Shown here one piece after another: positions 40,821 through 48,269 of a stretch of 64,000 nucleotides of DNA. The stretch is from positions 1 to 64,000 of IMG/VR virus record IMGVR_UViG_3300015371_000026; one strand, written 5' to 3'. A program made the translations under genes and the position numbers. The notes under the pieces were generated by a model. The model did not search any database. It was not told the origin of the DNA and saw only the letters and a list, made by a program, of their open reading frames with translations. Every line of letters starts with the position of its first letter. Positions within the stretch are counted from its first letter, which is position 1. This stretch comes from a virus.

Positions 40821-41993
40821 ATGGACGACGTACTTAGAAGAAACCCAGCCGTAGTGACCGGCAGCCCGTCGCTGCAGACCGGCCCGCTGACGCTCCCGTC
40901 GCAGGGGCTTCGGCTCGCTGGGACAGACACGTGGGTGGTCGCCGACTCTCCGTCGTCGTCGCTCCCTGTCGGAGACGGAGTCGCGGGCGGCATGACGATC
41001 GCGGGATGGGTGCGCGTCACCTCCTGGCCCGCGTCGCTCAAGAACCTGCTCGCGAAGTCTGGCAGCTACGGGGTTGCGATGACGACAGCCGGGAAGATCG
41101 AGCTGACGTTCGCGAACGGAGCGAACTCGGTGACGCTCGATTCGCTCGCCGTGCTCCAGACGAACGTCTGGTACCACGTCGCGTGCGTCTACAACGGCGG
41201 CTATCTCGGGCCTCCCAAGTTCGGGAAGACAGTCGCGGGCGCAGGTGGCATCGGTATCCCCGGCGACTACCGAGCTGGCGCAGCGCAGGGGAGCGCCAAC
41301 AACCTGCAGGTGTGCAGGTTCCAGGCCCTAGAGCGCGGCCAGGTGACGCAGCTCTCGCTGCGCCTGTCGATCGAGGCGAGCGCGCCGTACGCGCAGGACG
41401 TCGCGGCGGTCGCCTACGCAGACGCGGCTGGTCCCGCGCCGGGAGCGAAGCTCGCGCAGTCAGACGGGCAGTACCTCGTCTCGACGACGTTCGGCGGACC
41501 GATCCCGCTCAACAACGTCGGCTCAGTCTGGGTCGTCTTCCCCGTCGACTTTCTAATCGCGCAGGGCATCTACTACTGGCTCGGGTTCGCGGGCGGCGCG
41601 ATCCACGCGAGCGACACCACCGTGCTGATCATCAGCGACGACGCCACGGGCGGCACGCGCAAGATCAAGCACTCCCAGGTGAGCGTCGGCGCGACGGGCC
41701 CGGCGTCGCAGGCTGTCGCAGATCCGTTCGGGACAGCGGCGAGCAGTGACGCTGTCAACTTCGACGTCTTCGCTGACTACACGCCGACGGGCCGTACCGG
41801 CGCTGAGCAGCTCGCGCTGATCTACATCAACGGCGCGCTCGACAACTCGACGAGCTACGGGCACGGGATCGCAGATAGCGCGAACGCGCTGCAGCACGCC
41901 TCCGGCGACGCGGCCTGCGACCTCAAGGACTGGATGATCTGGGACAGGCCGCTCGCGCCGAACGAGATCGCGCGCCTGTACGCGTGCCGCTGA
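40821..41993 (+). CDS. LamG tail protein with nested domain (390 aa)
   Basis: ATG follows the TAG at 40818-40820 in frame. The first LamG strand (SYWRF) is encoded upstream of that TAG, so the domain appears to span the stop. MTIAGWVRVTSWPASLKNLLAKSG and NVWYHVACVYNG belong to the LamG. At about residue 132 a different beta domain is inserted (FGKTVAGAGGIGIPGDY; QVTQLSLRLSIEA; IYYWLGFAGG), and the LamG resumes near 335 (LALIYINGALDN; DWMIWDRPLAPNEIARLY). Likely a glycan-binding tail tip protein. Confidence 0.65.
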   Translation: MDDVLRRNPAVVTGSPSLQTGPLTLPSQGLRLAGTDTWVVADSPSSSLPVGDGVAGGMTIAGWVRVTSWPASLKNLLAKSGSYGVAMTTAGKIELTFANGANSVTLDSLAVLQTNVWYHVACVYNGGYLGPPKFGKTVAGAGGIGIPGDYRAGAAQGSANNLQVCRFQALERGQVTQLSLRLSIEASAPYAQDVAAVAYADAAGPAPGAKLAQSDGQYLVSTTFGGPIPLNNVGSVWVVFPVDFLIAQGIYYWLGFAGGAIHASDTTVLIISDDATGGTRKIKHSQVSVGATGPASQAVADPFGTAASSDAVNFDVFADYTPTGRTGAEQLALIYINGALDNSTSYGHGIADSANALQHASGDAACDLKDWMIWDRPLAPNEIARLYACR

Positions 41994-42223
41994 TGCAGAG
42001 GCTTCGCTTCCAGCCGGTCAGCGACGCACAGCGCGTAGAGGAGCAGGAGCGCTTAGAGGCGTGCGAGCGTATGCGTGGGCGGATCGACGACCTGCTCGCC
42101 GCCGCGGACCTGATCGACTCGGGCATAGCTACAGCGCAGCAGCAGCGAGACGCGCTCGTGATGTCGCTGCGCGGTGTCGCGCACATGGCCCGCTACCTGC
42201 TCGGCCAGTACGCCGACTATTGA
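41993..42223 (+). CDS. Small helical protein (76 aa)
   Basis: ATG overlaps the preceding TGA (TGATG); GTG 41984 is an alternative. Long charged helix (DAQRVEEQERLEACERMRGRIDDLL) suggests a coiled coil, followed by a shorter helix. It lies between tail tip and endolysin; role unknown. Confidence 0.5.
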   Translation: MQRLRFQPVSDAQRVEEQERLEACERMRGRIDDLLAAADLIDSGIATAQQQRDALVMSLRGVAHMARYLLGQYADY

Positions 42224-42234
42224 GAGGAGCCACG

Positions 42235-42984
42235 TTGCGTCGACTTTCGCTAACCACTCCACACATGCACGGACCCGACGTGCTCGCGCTCCAGCACCTG
42301 CTAGAGCAGCGCGGCTACCTCGCGGCGAATCTCGACGACGGGGAGTACGGCCCCGTCACTGCGCAGGCCGTTTATCGCGCCAAGTACTGGCTCGGCTATC
42401 GCAGCCCCGACCACTCGGCTGGACCGATGCTCGTCTCGTACCTGAAGCGTGAGCGCAAGCCGACGCTGCTGATGGCTCGACGCACGCTGCTGCGCAGGCG
42501 GAAGCGAAAAGACAAGCCGCTGCGCCTGAAGGCGCTCTCGCGGCTGAAGACGCACATCGGGGAGAAGGAGCACCCGCCGGGTTCTAACCGTATGCCTTGG
42601 GCGACGGGATGGTACGGACTCGTCGGGCCCTGGTGCGCGATGGCGGTCAGCCACGCGTACGTCGAGGCTGGCTCGAAGGCCTTTCGGCAGGGACGTCGAT
42701 ACGCCTACGTGCCGTACATCGTCGAAGACGCGCGAGCTGGTCGCAACAACCTCGCGCTCACGCATCTACCTATGCCCGGCGACATCGTCTGTTACGACTG
42801 GGACGGCGATCACCGCGCTGACCACACCGGGCTGTTCGACGGCTGGATCGCCGGAGCGGAGGGTTCAGAGTTCAACGCCATCGAGGCGAACACCGGCGTA
42901 GGAAACGACAGCAACGGAGGAGAAGTTATGAGCAGGCAGCGCAAGATCAGTCAGGTGCAAGCGTTCGTTCACGTGGGAGCGTAG
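42235..42984 (+). CDS. Endolysin: peptidoglycan-binding + CHAP-like domain
   Basis: TTG start chosen because GAGAGGAG lies just upstream. Residues 9-70 form a PG_binding_1 domain (HGPDVLALQHLLEQRGYL...DGEYGPVTAQAVYRAKYWLG). A basic linker (80-100) leads to a Cys-His peptidase domain: Cys134 in PWCAMAVSHAY, His197 in ADHTGLF and an acidic residue near 217 (NAIEANTG). This fold cuts peptidoglycan amide bonds. It starts the lysis module. Ends in TAG with the next ORF in frame. Confidence 0.82.
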   Translation: MRRLSLTTPHMHGPDVLALQHLLEQRGYLAANLDDGEYGPVTAQAVYRAKYWLGYRSPDHSAGPMLVSYLKRERKPTLLMARRTLLRRRKRKDKPLRLKALSRLKTHIGEKEHPPGSNRMPWATGWYGLVGPWCAMAVSHAYVEAGSKAFRQGRRYAYVPYIVEDARAGRNNLALTHLPMPGDIVCYDWDGDHRADHTGLFDGWIAGAEGSEFNAIEANTGVGNDSNGGEVMSRQRKISQVQAFVHVGA

Positions 42985-42987
42985 GCC

Positions 42988-43449
42988 ATGTACGGGGTCT
43001 ACTGGCTAGCGGCGCTCCGCTTCAGCGACACGATCACTCTCGGCAGCATCATCGTCGGGCTGCTACTCGGCGTAACCGGGCTGGCTGTGTTCGCGTACGG
43101 CGCGCGATGGAAGGCCGCATACGAGACGGAGCGAGTAACAGCCAAATCGCTGGAGGAGGGGAGGCTCGCCTTTCAGCAGCGCAGCGAGCGCGTCGAGGCC
43201 GATCTACGCGAAGCGCTCGAACAGGCGCTCGATCTGCGCGCGAGGATCAAACAGCTAGAGCAGGCAACTGATCTGACTGGAGCGGTGGAGCAGATGCACG
43301 CCGAGCACCACGAGATCCTCTTGAAGATCGAGAACCTGACGCAGGTGCTGCGCGTTATCGAGAGCAGGTTCCCGATGCAGGAGCGCAGAGCTGGCGACGA
43401 CGCGCCCGGGCACCCTCGACGCAGAGAGATGGACGGGGACGATCACTAA
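42988..43449 (+). CDS. Membrane protein with coiled coil (153 aa)
   Basis: ATG three bases after the endolysin TAG. One transmembrane helix at about 17-38 (LGSIIVGLLLGVTGLAVFAYG) is followed by a long charged coiled coil (45-130). This resembles lysis-associated membrane proteins such as holin-like or spanin-like partners; the host envelope is unknown so the role is open. Confidence 0.6.
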   Translation: MYGVYWLAALRFSDTITLGSIIVGLLLGVTGLAVFAYGARWKAAYETERVTAKSLEEGRLAFQQRSERVEADLREALEQALDLRARIKQLEQATDLTGAVEQMHAEHHEILLKIENLTQVLRVIESRFPMQERRAGDDAPGHPRRREMDGDDH

Positions 43450-43471
43450 CAGCAAAGAAAGGAGCGCAGGC

Positions 43472-43699
43472 ATGGGCAACCTAGTGCAGTTGTGGAAGAC
43501 GAGCCCGGTGCTGCGGTTCGTCGTGCGTACAGTCGTCGTGGCTGTCGCTGGCTACATCGTCGCGTCGCTGAAGGAGGGCATCACCGACTGGCGCTCGTTC
43601 GTCGGCGGCGCGCTGACAGCGGCGATCACCGCGCTCGTCGGGCTGGTGACTCCGGTCGAGCCGAAGGTCGGGCCGGTCAAGACAGAGGTCTCCGGCTGA
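43472..43699 (+). CDS. Holin candidate (75 aa, two membrane helices)
   Basis: ATG after AAGAAAGGAG. Two hydrophobic segments, VLRFVVRTVVVAVAGYIVASL (about 13-33) and FVGGALTAAITALVGLV (43-59), a short charged N terminus and a polar C terminus are typical of class II holins. Placement directly after the endolysin supports this. It would form membrane lesions that trigger lysis. Confidence 0.7.
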   Translation: MGNLVQLWKTSPVLRFVVRTVVVAVAGYIVASLKEGITDWRSFVGGALTAAITALVGLVTPVEPKVGPVKTEVSG

Positions 43700-43712
43700 A
43701 GAAAGGCGTGGC

Positions 43713-43907
43713 GTGCCGGAGACGACAACTCGTCTTGAGCCCGTCCAGACGTACCGGCAGCGGGTGCTGCGCGAGCTGGGGTTCACGCAGCGCGAGCGCT
43801 CGTCGCTGCTCGCCAGGATCGAGCGGGGCGAGCTACGCCTCGAGGACGTGCGCCAGGCAGTCGAGCGGGGCTGCTCGCTAGGTCTCGCGTACCGGATCTA
43901 TCGCTAA
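43713..43907 (+). CDS. Small charged protein (64 aa)
   Basis: GTG preceded by GAAGAAAGGCG. Arg/Glu-rich helical protein (TYRQRVLRELGFTQRERSSLLARIERGELRLEDVRQAVERG). Similar small proteins occur after holins in phages, without known function. Followed by about 110 bases with no gene. Confidence 0.55.
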   Translation: MPETTTRLEPVQTYRQRVLRELGFTQRERSSLLARIERGELRLEDVRQAVERGCSLGLAYRIYR

Positions 43908-44018
43908 AGCACCCGCGGACAGCTGCCACCCGGCCGAGGCGCTCGCGTAGGGTAGGCCCCTGGCGTCTCCGACGGGGGGCAGGCCGAGAACCGTTCCTAC
44001 GAAGGAAAGGAGCAGGAC

Positions 44019-44477
44019 GTGGACGAAACGACCACAGACCGGCCGGAGGATGAGCAGCCCCTTCCGGACGCGCCGCCGCCGAACCCGGAGCCGGTCGAGC
44101 CGAAGGAGCCCGAGCCGAACGTCGAGCCAGCGCCGGACGAGCCGAAGGAGCCCGAGCCGAACGTCGACCCGGCGCCGGACGACCAGCAGCCTAAAGCGTC
44201 TTCGGGCGTCGAGCCGCATCCCGTCCACTCAGACGCACCAGCTGCTGCGACGTCGCCGTACGACACCACCCCCGAGGGAGGGTCGCAGGCGCTTCGAGGC
44301 GTCTCGGACGCGTTCCCGGGGAACGACTCCGCGCTCGACTACGCGCGATCGCTGATGGCCGATCCGGAGATCGACGCGCCTGACGGGCTCACGTACGACG
44401 ACGCGCGCACGATCCGCGAGACTGTGCTCGGGCGGCGCGCCGTAGACCAGCTCGGGTACCCGGTCGAGTCCGTCTGA
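44019..44477 (+). CDS. Acidic Pro-rich protein with 42-bp tandem repeat (152 aa)
   Basis: GTG after GAAAGGAG. The N-terminal 75 residues are disordered and acidic; a 14-residue unit EPKEPEPNVEPAPD is repeated twice (44097-44138 and 44139-44180). The C-terminal 60 residues are a small helical domain (NDSALDYARSLMADPEID; TYDDARTIRETVLG). Last plus-strand gene before the bidirectional terminator. Function unknown. Confidence 0.6.
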   Translation: MDETTTDRPEDEQPLPDAPPPNPEPVEPKEPEPNVEPAPDEPKEPEPNVDPAPDDQQPKASSGVEPHPVHSDAPAAATSPYDTTPEGGSQALRGVSDAFPGNDSALDYARSLMADPEIDAPDGLTYDDARTIRETVLGRRAVDQLGYPVESV

Positions 44478-44483
44478 CGGCAT

Positions 44484-44530
44484 AAAAAAAGGCGCCCCCA
44501 GCCCGCTTTCGGGCCAGGGGCGCTTTCCTT
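44484..44530. terminator. Bidirectional rho-independent terminator
   Basis: GCGCCCC (44492-44498) pairs with GGGGCGC (44517-44523), with an inner GCCCG/CGGGC stem and a TTT loop. AAAAAAA precedes and TTTCCTT follows, so it works from both sides. It lies between the converging late plus-strand operon and the minus-strand block. Confidence 0.85.
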
Positions 44531-44533
44531 CGA

Positions 44534-44740
44534 TCAGGTGGTGACCTCGTCGGCATCACGCATCTTTCTCTGGATGTACTGGCGAATGTCCTCGCGCAGA
44601 TACGCCTGGATCGCACGACGCGTGTGCCAGGCGATCGGAAGATCCGTGTCCTGCGCGAGTCGAACGAGCGCCTTGTGGTCGGCGTCGTCAACGTCGGTCC
44701 GGACAGGATGCCGCTTGAGGTCTCGCTGTAGCTTCGTCAT
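44534..44740 (-). CDS. RHH (Arc-type) DNA-binding protein (68 aa)
   Basis: Its ATG abuts the TAG of the upstream minus-strand gene (TAGATG). A ribbon-helix-helix is visible: HPVRTDVDDADHKALVRLAQDTDLPIAWHTRRAIQAYLRE. Such proteins bind operators as dimers. Last gene of the minus-strand block; its target is unknown, but operator-like inverted repeats exist near 51482 and 58036. Confidence 0.6.
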   Translation of the reverse strand: MTKLQRDLKRHPVRTDVDDADHKALVRLAQDTDLPIAWHTRRAIQAYLREDIRQYIQRKMRDADEVTT

Positions 44741-45721
44741 CTAGTTCTCCTTTCTGCGATGGACAGGCCTGCCGATCCAGGGCGCACCAGGCGGGCCCTT
44801 CACGTACGGTTCGATGTACGTCGCTGGTCGCGGGCTGTGTCTATGTTCTCGACACGTGCACAGCGACTCACCTCCGTCGATGTGTCGCCAGTGGCCCGAA
44901 ACGAGCCAGCGAACGTGGTACGTCCGACCGGCACCAGTCTGCGGCTGCTCGCCCGCGTACGTCAGGTCGACGTAGTACAGTTTCGGCATCCGTGGTGCCC
45001 AGCGCTCGCGCTCGATCCGCTTACGCTGATGTCTCGGGAGCGTGATCTCCCGCTTCGGCACAGATCGAGCTGTGATCAGATGCGCACCGTTCACCGCTAG
45101 CTGAAGCAGCGCGTGAAGGTGCCCGTCGTGCCAGTCGCCCGATACCTTCCGCGGGCTGATGATCTCGTTCGGCGTTAGATGAAACGCCATCGTGATCATC
45201 GAGCGCGAGATAGGGACGGGCTTCTGACGTCTCTCGACGATCTCTGTGGTTCGCTGAAACGGCACGAAGATCTGCCATTCCTGACCTCTGACGACCTCGT
45301 TGATCGCGACGCCGAGCACGTCGATCACGTCGCGTGAGCCGTCGTCGTTCTCGTCGAGCCAGCTGGTGTACATACCAGGCTGGACGCTTCCGTCGTCGTA
45401 CGTGTGCTGCGTCTCGATCCAGATACGTCGAAACGGCAGCGGCGGAAACGACGGGAGCGCCGGAGGCATAGACTCGATCGCCTCGTACGTCTGCTCTTGA
45501 TCGACGATGTAGTAGCTCGCTGTTCGCAGCATGGCGTATAGCCCTTCGTGCCAGCTGCTCGCCTCCTCGAGCGTCGGCACCCACATCGGGTCGAGTGCCT
45601 GGGTCACGATCCCCTCGTCGACCGGTGTTCGCTCATGCATCACCTGAAGCAGGAGATGGGCGGCGAGTAGACGCTCGCCGCCCGGCCCTGCTCCGGCAGC
45701 GGGTGCGTGTTCGCTAGCCAC
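44741..45721 (-). CDS. Hypothetical protein (326 aa)
   Basis: The largest gene of the minus-strand block. N-terminal half is helical, and the last 80 residues have KLYYVDLTYAG, YHVRWLVSGHWRHI and ATYIEPYVKGPPGAPWIGRPVH. I recall similar C-terminal segments (a V-x-GHWR motif and a final PxxxGP) in actinophage proteins of unknown role. No catalytic motif recognised. Overlaps the upstream gene by 8 bases. Confidence 0.6.
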   Translation of the reverse strand: MASEHAPAAGAGPGGERLLAAHLLLQVMHERTPVDEGIVTQALDPMWVPTLEEASSWHEGLYAMLRTASYYIVDQEQTYEAIESMPPALPSFPPLPFRRIWIETQHTYDDGSVQPGMYTSWLDENDDGSRDVIDVLGVAINEVVRGQEWQIFVPFQRTTEIVERRQKPVPISRSMITMAFHLTPNEIISPRKVSGDWHDGHLHALLQLAVNGAHLITARSVPKREITLPRHQRKRIERERWAPRMPKLYYVDLTYAGEQPQTGAGRTYHVRWLVSGHWRHIDGGESLCTCREHRHSPRPATYIEPYVKGPPGAPWIGRPVHRRKEN

Positions 45722-46004
45722 GGAGGATCACCCGCCAGATCTCGTCGAGCAGCTTCTCCTGCCAGTCATCGTCTGGTACCTCGACGAGTTCGACGAACAG
45801 CTCCATCGGGACGTCGACTGTCGTCTCGTACGCACCTTCCTCGACGTCGCGATCCACCAGCTTGAGATGACCGTGGCAGCGCATGTGCGCGGCGACGTCC
45901 TCTCCCTGCGCGTGCCGATGGATCAGCACTGGCCGCAGGATGTGAAACCCGAACGGGTCGAGTCGCCTGATCGTGTCCGTTTTGAGCTGGCGGTTGGTAG
46001 TCAC
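45714..46004 (-). CDS. Hypothetical protein (96 aa)
   Basis: RRLDPFGFHILRPVLIHRHAQGEDVAAHMRCHGHLKLVD looks like a real conserved phage sequence, with a His-rich centre. The GTG start at 46004 has GGAAGGG too close to it, so the start is uncertain. The upstream ORF runs over it in another frame (see the next entry), which may mean a frameshift. Confidence 0.6.
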   Translation of the reverse strand: MTTNRQLKTDTIRRLDPFGFHILRPVLIHRHAQGEDVAAHMRCHGHLKLVDRDVEEGAYETTVDVPMELFVELVEVPDDDWQEKLLDEIWRVILRG

Positions 46005-46251
46005 GCCCTTCCGCCAGAGCCGCGATCGCGATCAGCTCGCGCGTATTCGCGACGCGCGGGCTCAGCGACAGTCCCATTGAGATGTCGTTGGACTGTTGTT
46101 CGTGCGCTTCTCGTTGCTCCGGCGTTAGGTCGCGCAGGTAGCGCAGTGCCTGCTGTGACTGCTCGATCTGCTCGTCGTCGAGACCGCTGTCGCGCAGTAT
46201 CTCGATGAACTCCGGGTCGTCGGGATCTTCGTCGTGGTCGTATGGGTTCAT
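45766..46251 (-). CDS. Hypothetical acidic protein, 3' end doubtful
   Basis: ATG at 46251 with GAGGTGAGGAG upstream and ATGA overlap with the SLOG gene. Residues 1-85 (MNPYDHDEDPDDPEF...; DDEQIEQSQQALRYLRDLTPEQREAHEQQ; PRVANTRELIAIAALAEG) look genuine. After about 85 the frame becomes Arg-rich and overlaps the next gene by 239 bases, which suggests a frameshift, sequence error or a stop lost near 46000. Confidence 0.45.
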   Translation of the reverse strand: MNPYDHDEDPDDPEFIEILRDSGLDDEQIEQSQQALRYLRDLTPEQREAHEQQSNDISMGLSLSPRVANTRELIAIAALAEGRDYQPPAQNGHDQATRPVRVSHPAASADPSARAGRGRRRAHALPRSSQAGGSRRRGRCVRDDSRRPDGAVRRTRRGTRR

Positions 46252-46691
46252 CTCCTCACCTCCGATCTCTCGATCTGACCATCCGGCCAGACGATCGCGT
46301 GCTCGCGCCCGACCTTGCGCGCGTACCTGATCGTCGCCCACGTCCCCGAGCGCTGCTCCTCGCGATCGAGATGCGGCGTCGTGAACAGAACGTGGCAGAC
46401 GTCGACGATGTCGCGGTTACGGTCGAGCGGCGGAAGCCCGCGCAGGACTCGCTCGCCCTCGATCTTCTCCGCGATCTTGCGCGGGTCGACACCGACGGCT
46501 GGATGGCGCACCAGCTTGTACCCGAGCCAGCGCGCCAGCGCAGCCGCCTCTTGGTCGGCCCCGACACACCCGCCGTGGTGGAACTCGTCCACGTACGGCG
46601 TGACGAGCGTGTCGTCGAGCAGCGTGACGAGCGCCTGTCGTTGGGCATGGGTCGTGCCCGCGCTCGTCCCGCTGAAGCCGACGATGACCAT
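46248..46691 (-). CDS. SLOG/DprA-like nucleotide-binding protein (147 aa)
   Basis: IVGFSGTSAGTTHAQRQALVTLL opening, then FHHGGCVGADQEAAALARWLGYKLVRHPA, an arrangement typical of the SLOG superfamily (DUF2493/YspA-like) that binds nucleotides or their derivatives. VCHVLFTTPHLDREEQRSGTWATIRYAR and a final VWPDG strand complete a Rossmann-like fold. Could sense or process ADP-ribose-type signals; unproven. Short, full length for phage members. Confidence 0.65.
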   Translation of the reverse strand: MVIVGFSGTSAGTTHAQRQALVTLLDDTLVTPYVDEFHHGGCVGADQEAAALARWLGYKLVRHPAVGVDPRKIAEKIEGERVLRGLPPLDRNRDIVDVCHVLFTTPHLDREEQRSGTWATIRYARKVGREHAIVWPDGQIERSEVRR

Positions 46692-46692
46692 G

Positions 46693-46893
46693 TCAGCTCA
46701 CCTCCACCCAGCGCATGCACGTCTGAAGGAGATGGTCGTAGTCGCCGTTCGTGGCCTCGGCCATGAACTCGTCACGCTCATCCTTCGACACACCGGCGCG
46801 CCTCATCGCACCGGTGACGTTCCCGAGAATCGCGAACGCGTTCCCGTCTTTGCCGCTCAGCTGCACCTCGATCTCTGGGTGCCTGACTTCCAT
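46693..46893 (-). CDS. Small conserved phage-type protein (66 aa)
   Basis: ATG preceded by GAGGTGAGAACG. The sequence HPEIEVQLSGKDGNAFAILGNVTGAMRRAGVSKDERDEFMAEATNGDYDHLLQTCMRWV is one I recall as widespread in phage genomes. Function unknown. Ends EVS with the SD of the next gene embedded. A longer upstream frame is a shadow. Confidence 0.75.
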   Translation of the reverse strand: MEVRHPEIEVQLSGKDGNAFAILGNVTGAMRRAGVSKDERDEFMAEATNGDYDHLLQTCMRWVEVS

Positions 46894-46898
46894 CGTTC

Positions 46899-47126
46899 TC
46901 ACCTCTTTCTGTCGGACGTCGCGCTGATTAGCTCGACGCCTGTGTCGTACGACTGCAGCTCGCACTGGATCTGGGCCGCCTGGCGTCCTAGCTCGAACGC
47001 GTCCTCGCCCTCCAGCTCGTAGACGATCGTCCCCTCGTGATCCATCGAGACGATGCGCCCATAGCCGGTAAGTACCTGCGCAAGCTGCTGGATCGTGTTG
47101 CTCTTGACCAGCACAGTTCGCTTCAT
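46899..47126 (-). CDS. Hypothetical protein (75 aa)
   Basis: ATG after GAGGTGAGCT. Alpha-beta protein with TIQQLAQVLTGYGRIVSMDHEGTIVYELEG, likely a small compact fold. Ends DRKR* in the next gene's ribosome binding site. Not recognised. Confidence 0.6.
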   Translation of the reverse strand: MKRTVLVKSNTIQQLAQVLTGYGRIVSMDHEGTIVYELEGEDAFELGRQAAQIQCELQSYDTGVELISATSDRKR

Positions 47127-47129
47127 AGC

Positions 47130-47594
47130 TCACCTCTTTCTGTTCGCGACGCCGTACTGCCAAGCGCGTCGCATCATCGTGTACCCGATCGGGCCCGCGA
47201 CCTGTGAACGATCAGCGATCGCGGTGCCCAGATGAAGCAGCTGACTGTCGTCGATCCTCGACAGCGAGCCTGCGAGCGTTTTCCCGAGCGTCCCGTTCAG
47301 CATCTGCTCGCCGTCAGACGAGAGACGCCACGTGCCCTGGTCGCGCTCGTGTCGCTCGACGACGCCGAAGCGCCGCATCCACGACAATCTGACGCCGACG
47401 CAGCGCACCGCGTGGACGCGCCGGTCGTCGTCAGACATGATCCCGCTTCCGAACGCCTTGACGGCGACGTCTAGGTTGGTCGCCCAGCCGTCACCGTCGC
47501 CGACGTCGACGATCAGCCCGAGCAGATCGCGGTCGCTGTACGCCGCGAGCCGCAGACTTTCCTCTCGACGCACTCGTCTAGGACTTCGCGCCAT
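47130..47594 (-). CDS. Winged-helix-like protein (154 aa)
   Basis: Residues about 15-105 have two or three helices then RVHAVRCVGVRLSWMRRFGVVERHERDQGTWRLSSDGEQML, the last part resembling a winged-helix recognition helix and wing. Possible transcription regulator; no partner known. Overlaps the next upstream gene by 17 bases. Confidence 0.55.
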   Translation of the reverse strand: MARSPRRVRREESLRLAAYSDRDLLGLIVDVGDGDGWATNLDVAVKAFGSGIMSDDDRRVHAVRCVGVRLSWMRRFGVVERHERDQGTWRLSSDGEQMLNGTLGKTLAGSLSRIDDSQLLHLGTAIADRSQVAGPIGYTMMRRAWQYGVANRKR

Positions 47595-48051
47595 TGCTGC
47601 TCACCTCCTCGTTTGTCCAGAGCGCGTACAGCGGGCGCGTGCCGCGTACACCCTCCATCACACCCGCGCGACGGATCACGTTCCCGTCAGCGAGCGCTGC
47701 TAGCGCACGCCCGACCGATGACGACCCAAGTGCTGGGACGTCTTCTGCGATCCGGCTCGTCCCCGCTGGTTCACCGATCCTGCGCATCGCAGCGAGGATC
47801 TCGTCGACACGCTCGTCGGCGATCCCATCGACTGGGTAGCGCTTCTCTTTGCGCCGTCTCGGCTTCTCACGCTTCGGCTTCTCGCGCGGCGTCTTCGGCT
47901 CTGCGCTTCGCAGCACAGCGTCGAGTGTCTTCATCTGCTCGCGCTTCTCAACGATCTCGCGCTGCAGCACGTCGATCTCGCGTTCGAGCTGTGCTCGCGC
48001 CTCGCGTAGAGGCGCGATCGTCTGCTCGATGATCTGCTGTACGTCTGTCAT
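47578..48051 (-). CDS. Coiled-coil + winged-helix protein (157 aa)
   Basis: Residues 3-50 form a coiled coil (EARAQLEREIDVLQREIVEKREQMKTLD), 50-73 a Lys/Arg/Pro-rich linker, and 75-147 a winged helix (VDEILAAMRRIGEPAGTSRIAEDVPALGSSSVGRALAALADGNVIRRAG...PLYAL). Likely a dimeric DNA-binding regulator. GTGA-type overlap with its neighbour. Confidence 0.65.
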   Translation of the reverse strand: MTDVQQIIEQTIAPLREARAQLEREIDVLQREIVEKREQMKTLDAVLRSAEPKTPREKPKREKPRRRKEKRYPVDGIADERVDEILAAMRRIGEPAGTSRIAEDVPALGSSSVGRALAALADGNVIRRAGVMEGVRGTRPLYALWTNEEVSSNGAKS

Positions 48052-48269
48052 GCCCTCACCTCCGTATCGACGATCTCGCGCATCTTGACGACGAGCAGCT
48101 TCAGCTCGTCTTCGACAGCCTTGTGATAGTCGGCTCGTCTGAACATCTCGGATCGTCCGATCGGATAATCCGAGTCGTTCGCTTGACGAACGAGTCTCGC
48201 CGCTTGCTGGCTGTGCACGTGTCGTCGCTCATCGACGACTGTGATCAGCATGTCAGCTAGCTCGCTCAT
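48048..48269 (-). CDS. Hypothetical protein (73 aa)
   Basis: Helical protein (MSELADMLITVVDERRHVHSQQAARLVRQ; VEDELKLLVVKMREIVD). Overlaps its neighbours by 4 bases on each side. No motif; possibly a small regulator. Confidence 0.55.
   Translation of the reverse strand: MSELADMLITVVDERRHVHSQQAARLVRQANDSDYPIGRSEMFRRADYHKAVEDELKLLVVKMREIVDTEVRA

Noticed and set aside
25372-42984. Full reassignment of TAG to an amino acid in this phage
   Set aside because: Portal, capsid, tape measure and other long late genes contain no internal TAG in their frames, and several TAGs sit at natural gene ends. Local readthrough or gene splitting fits better.
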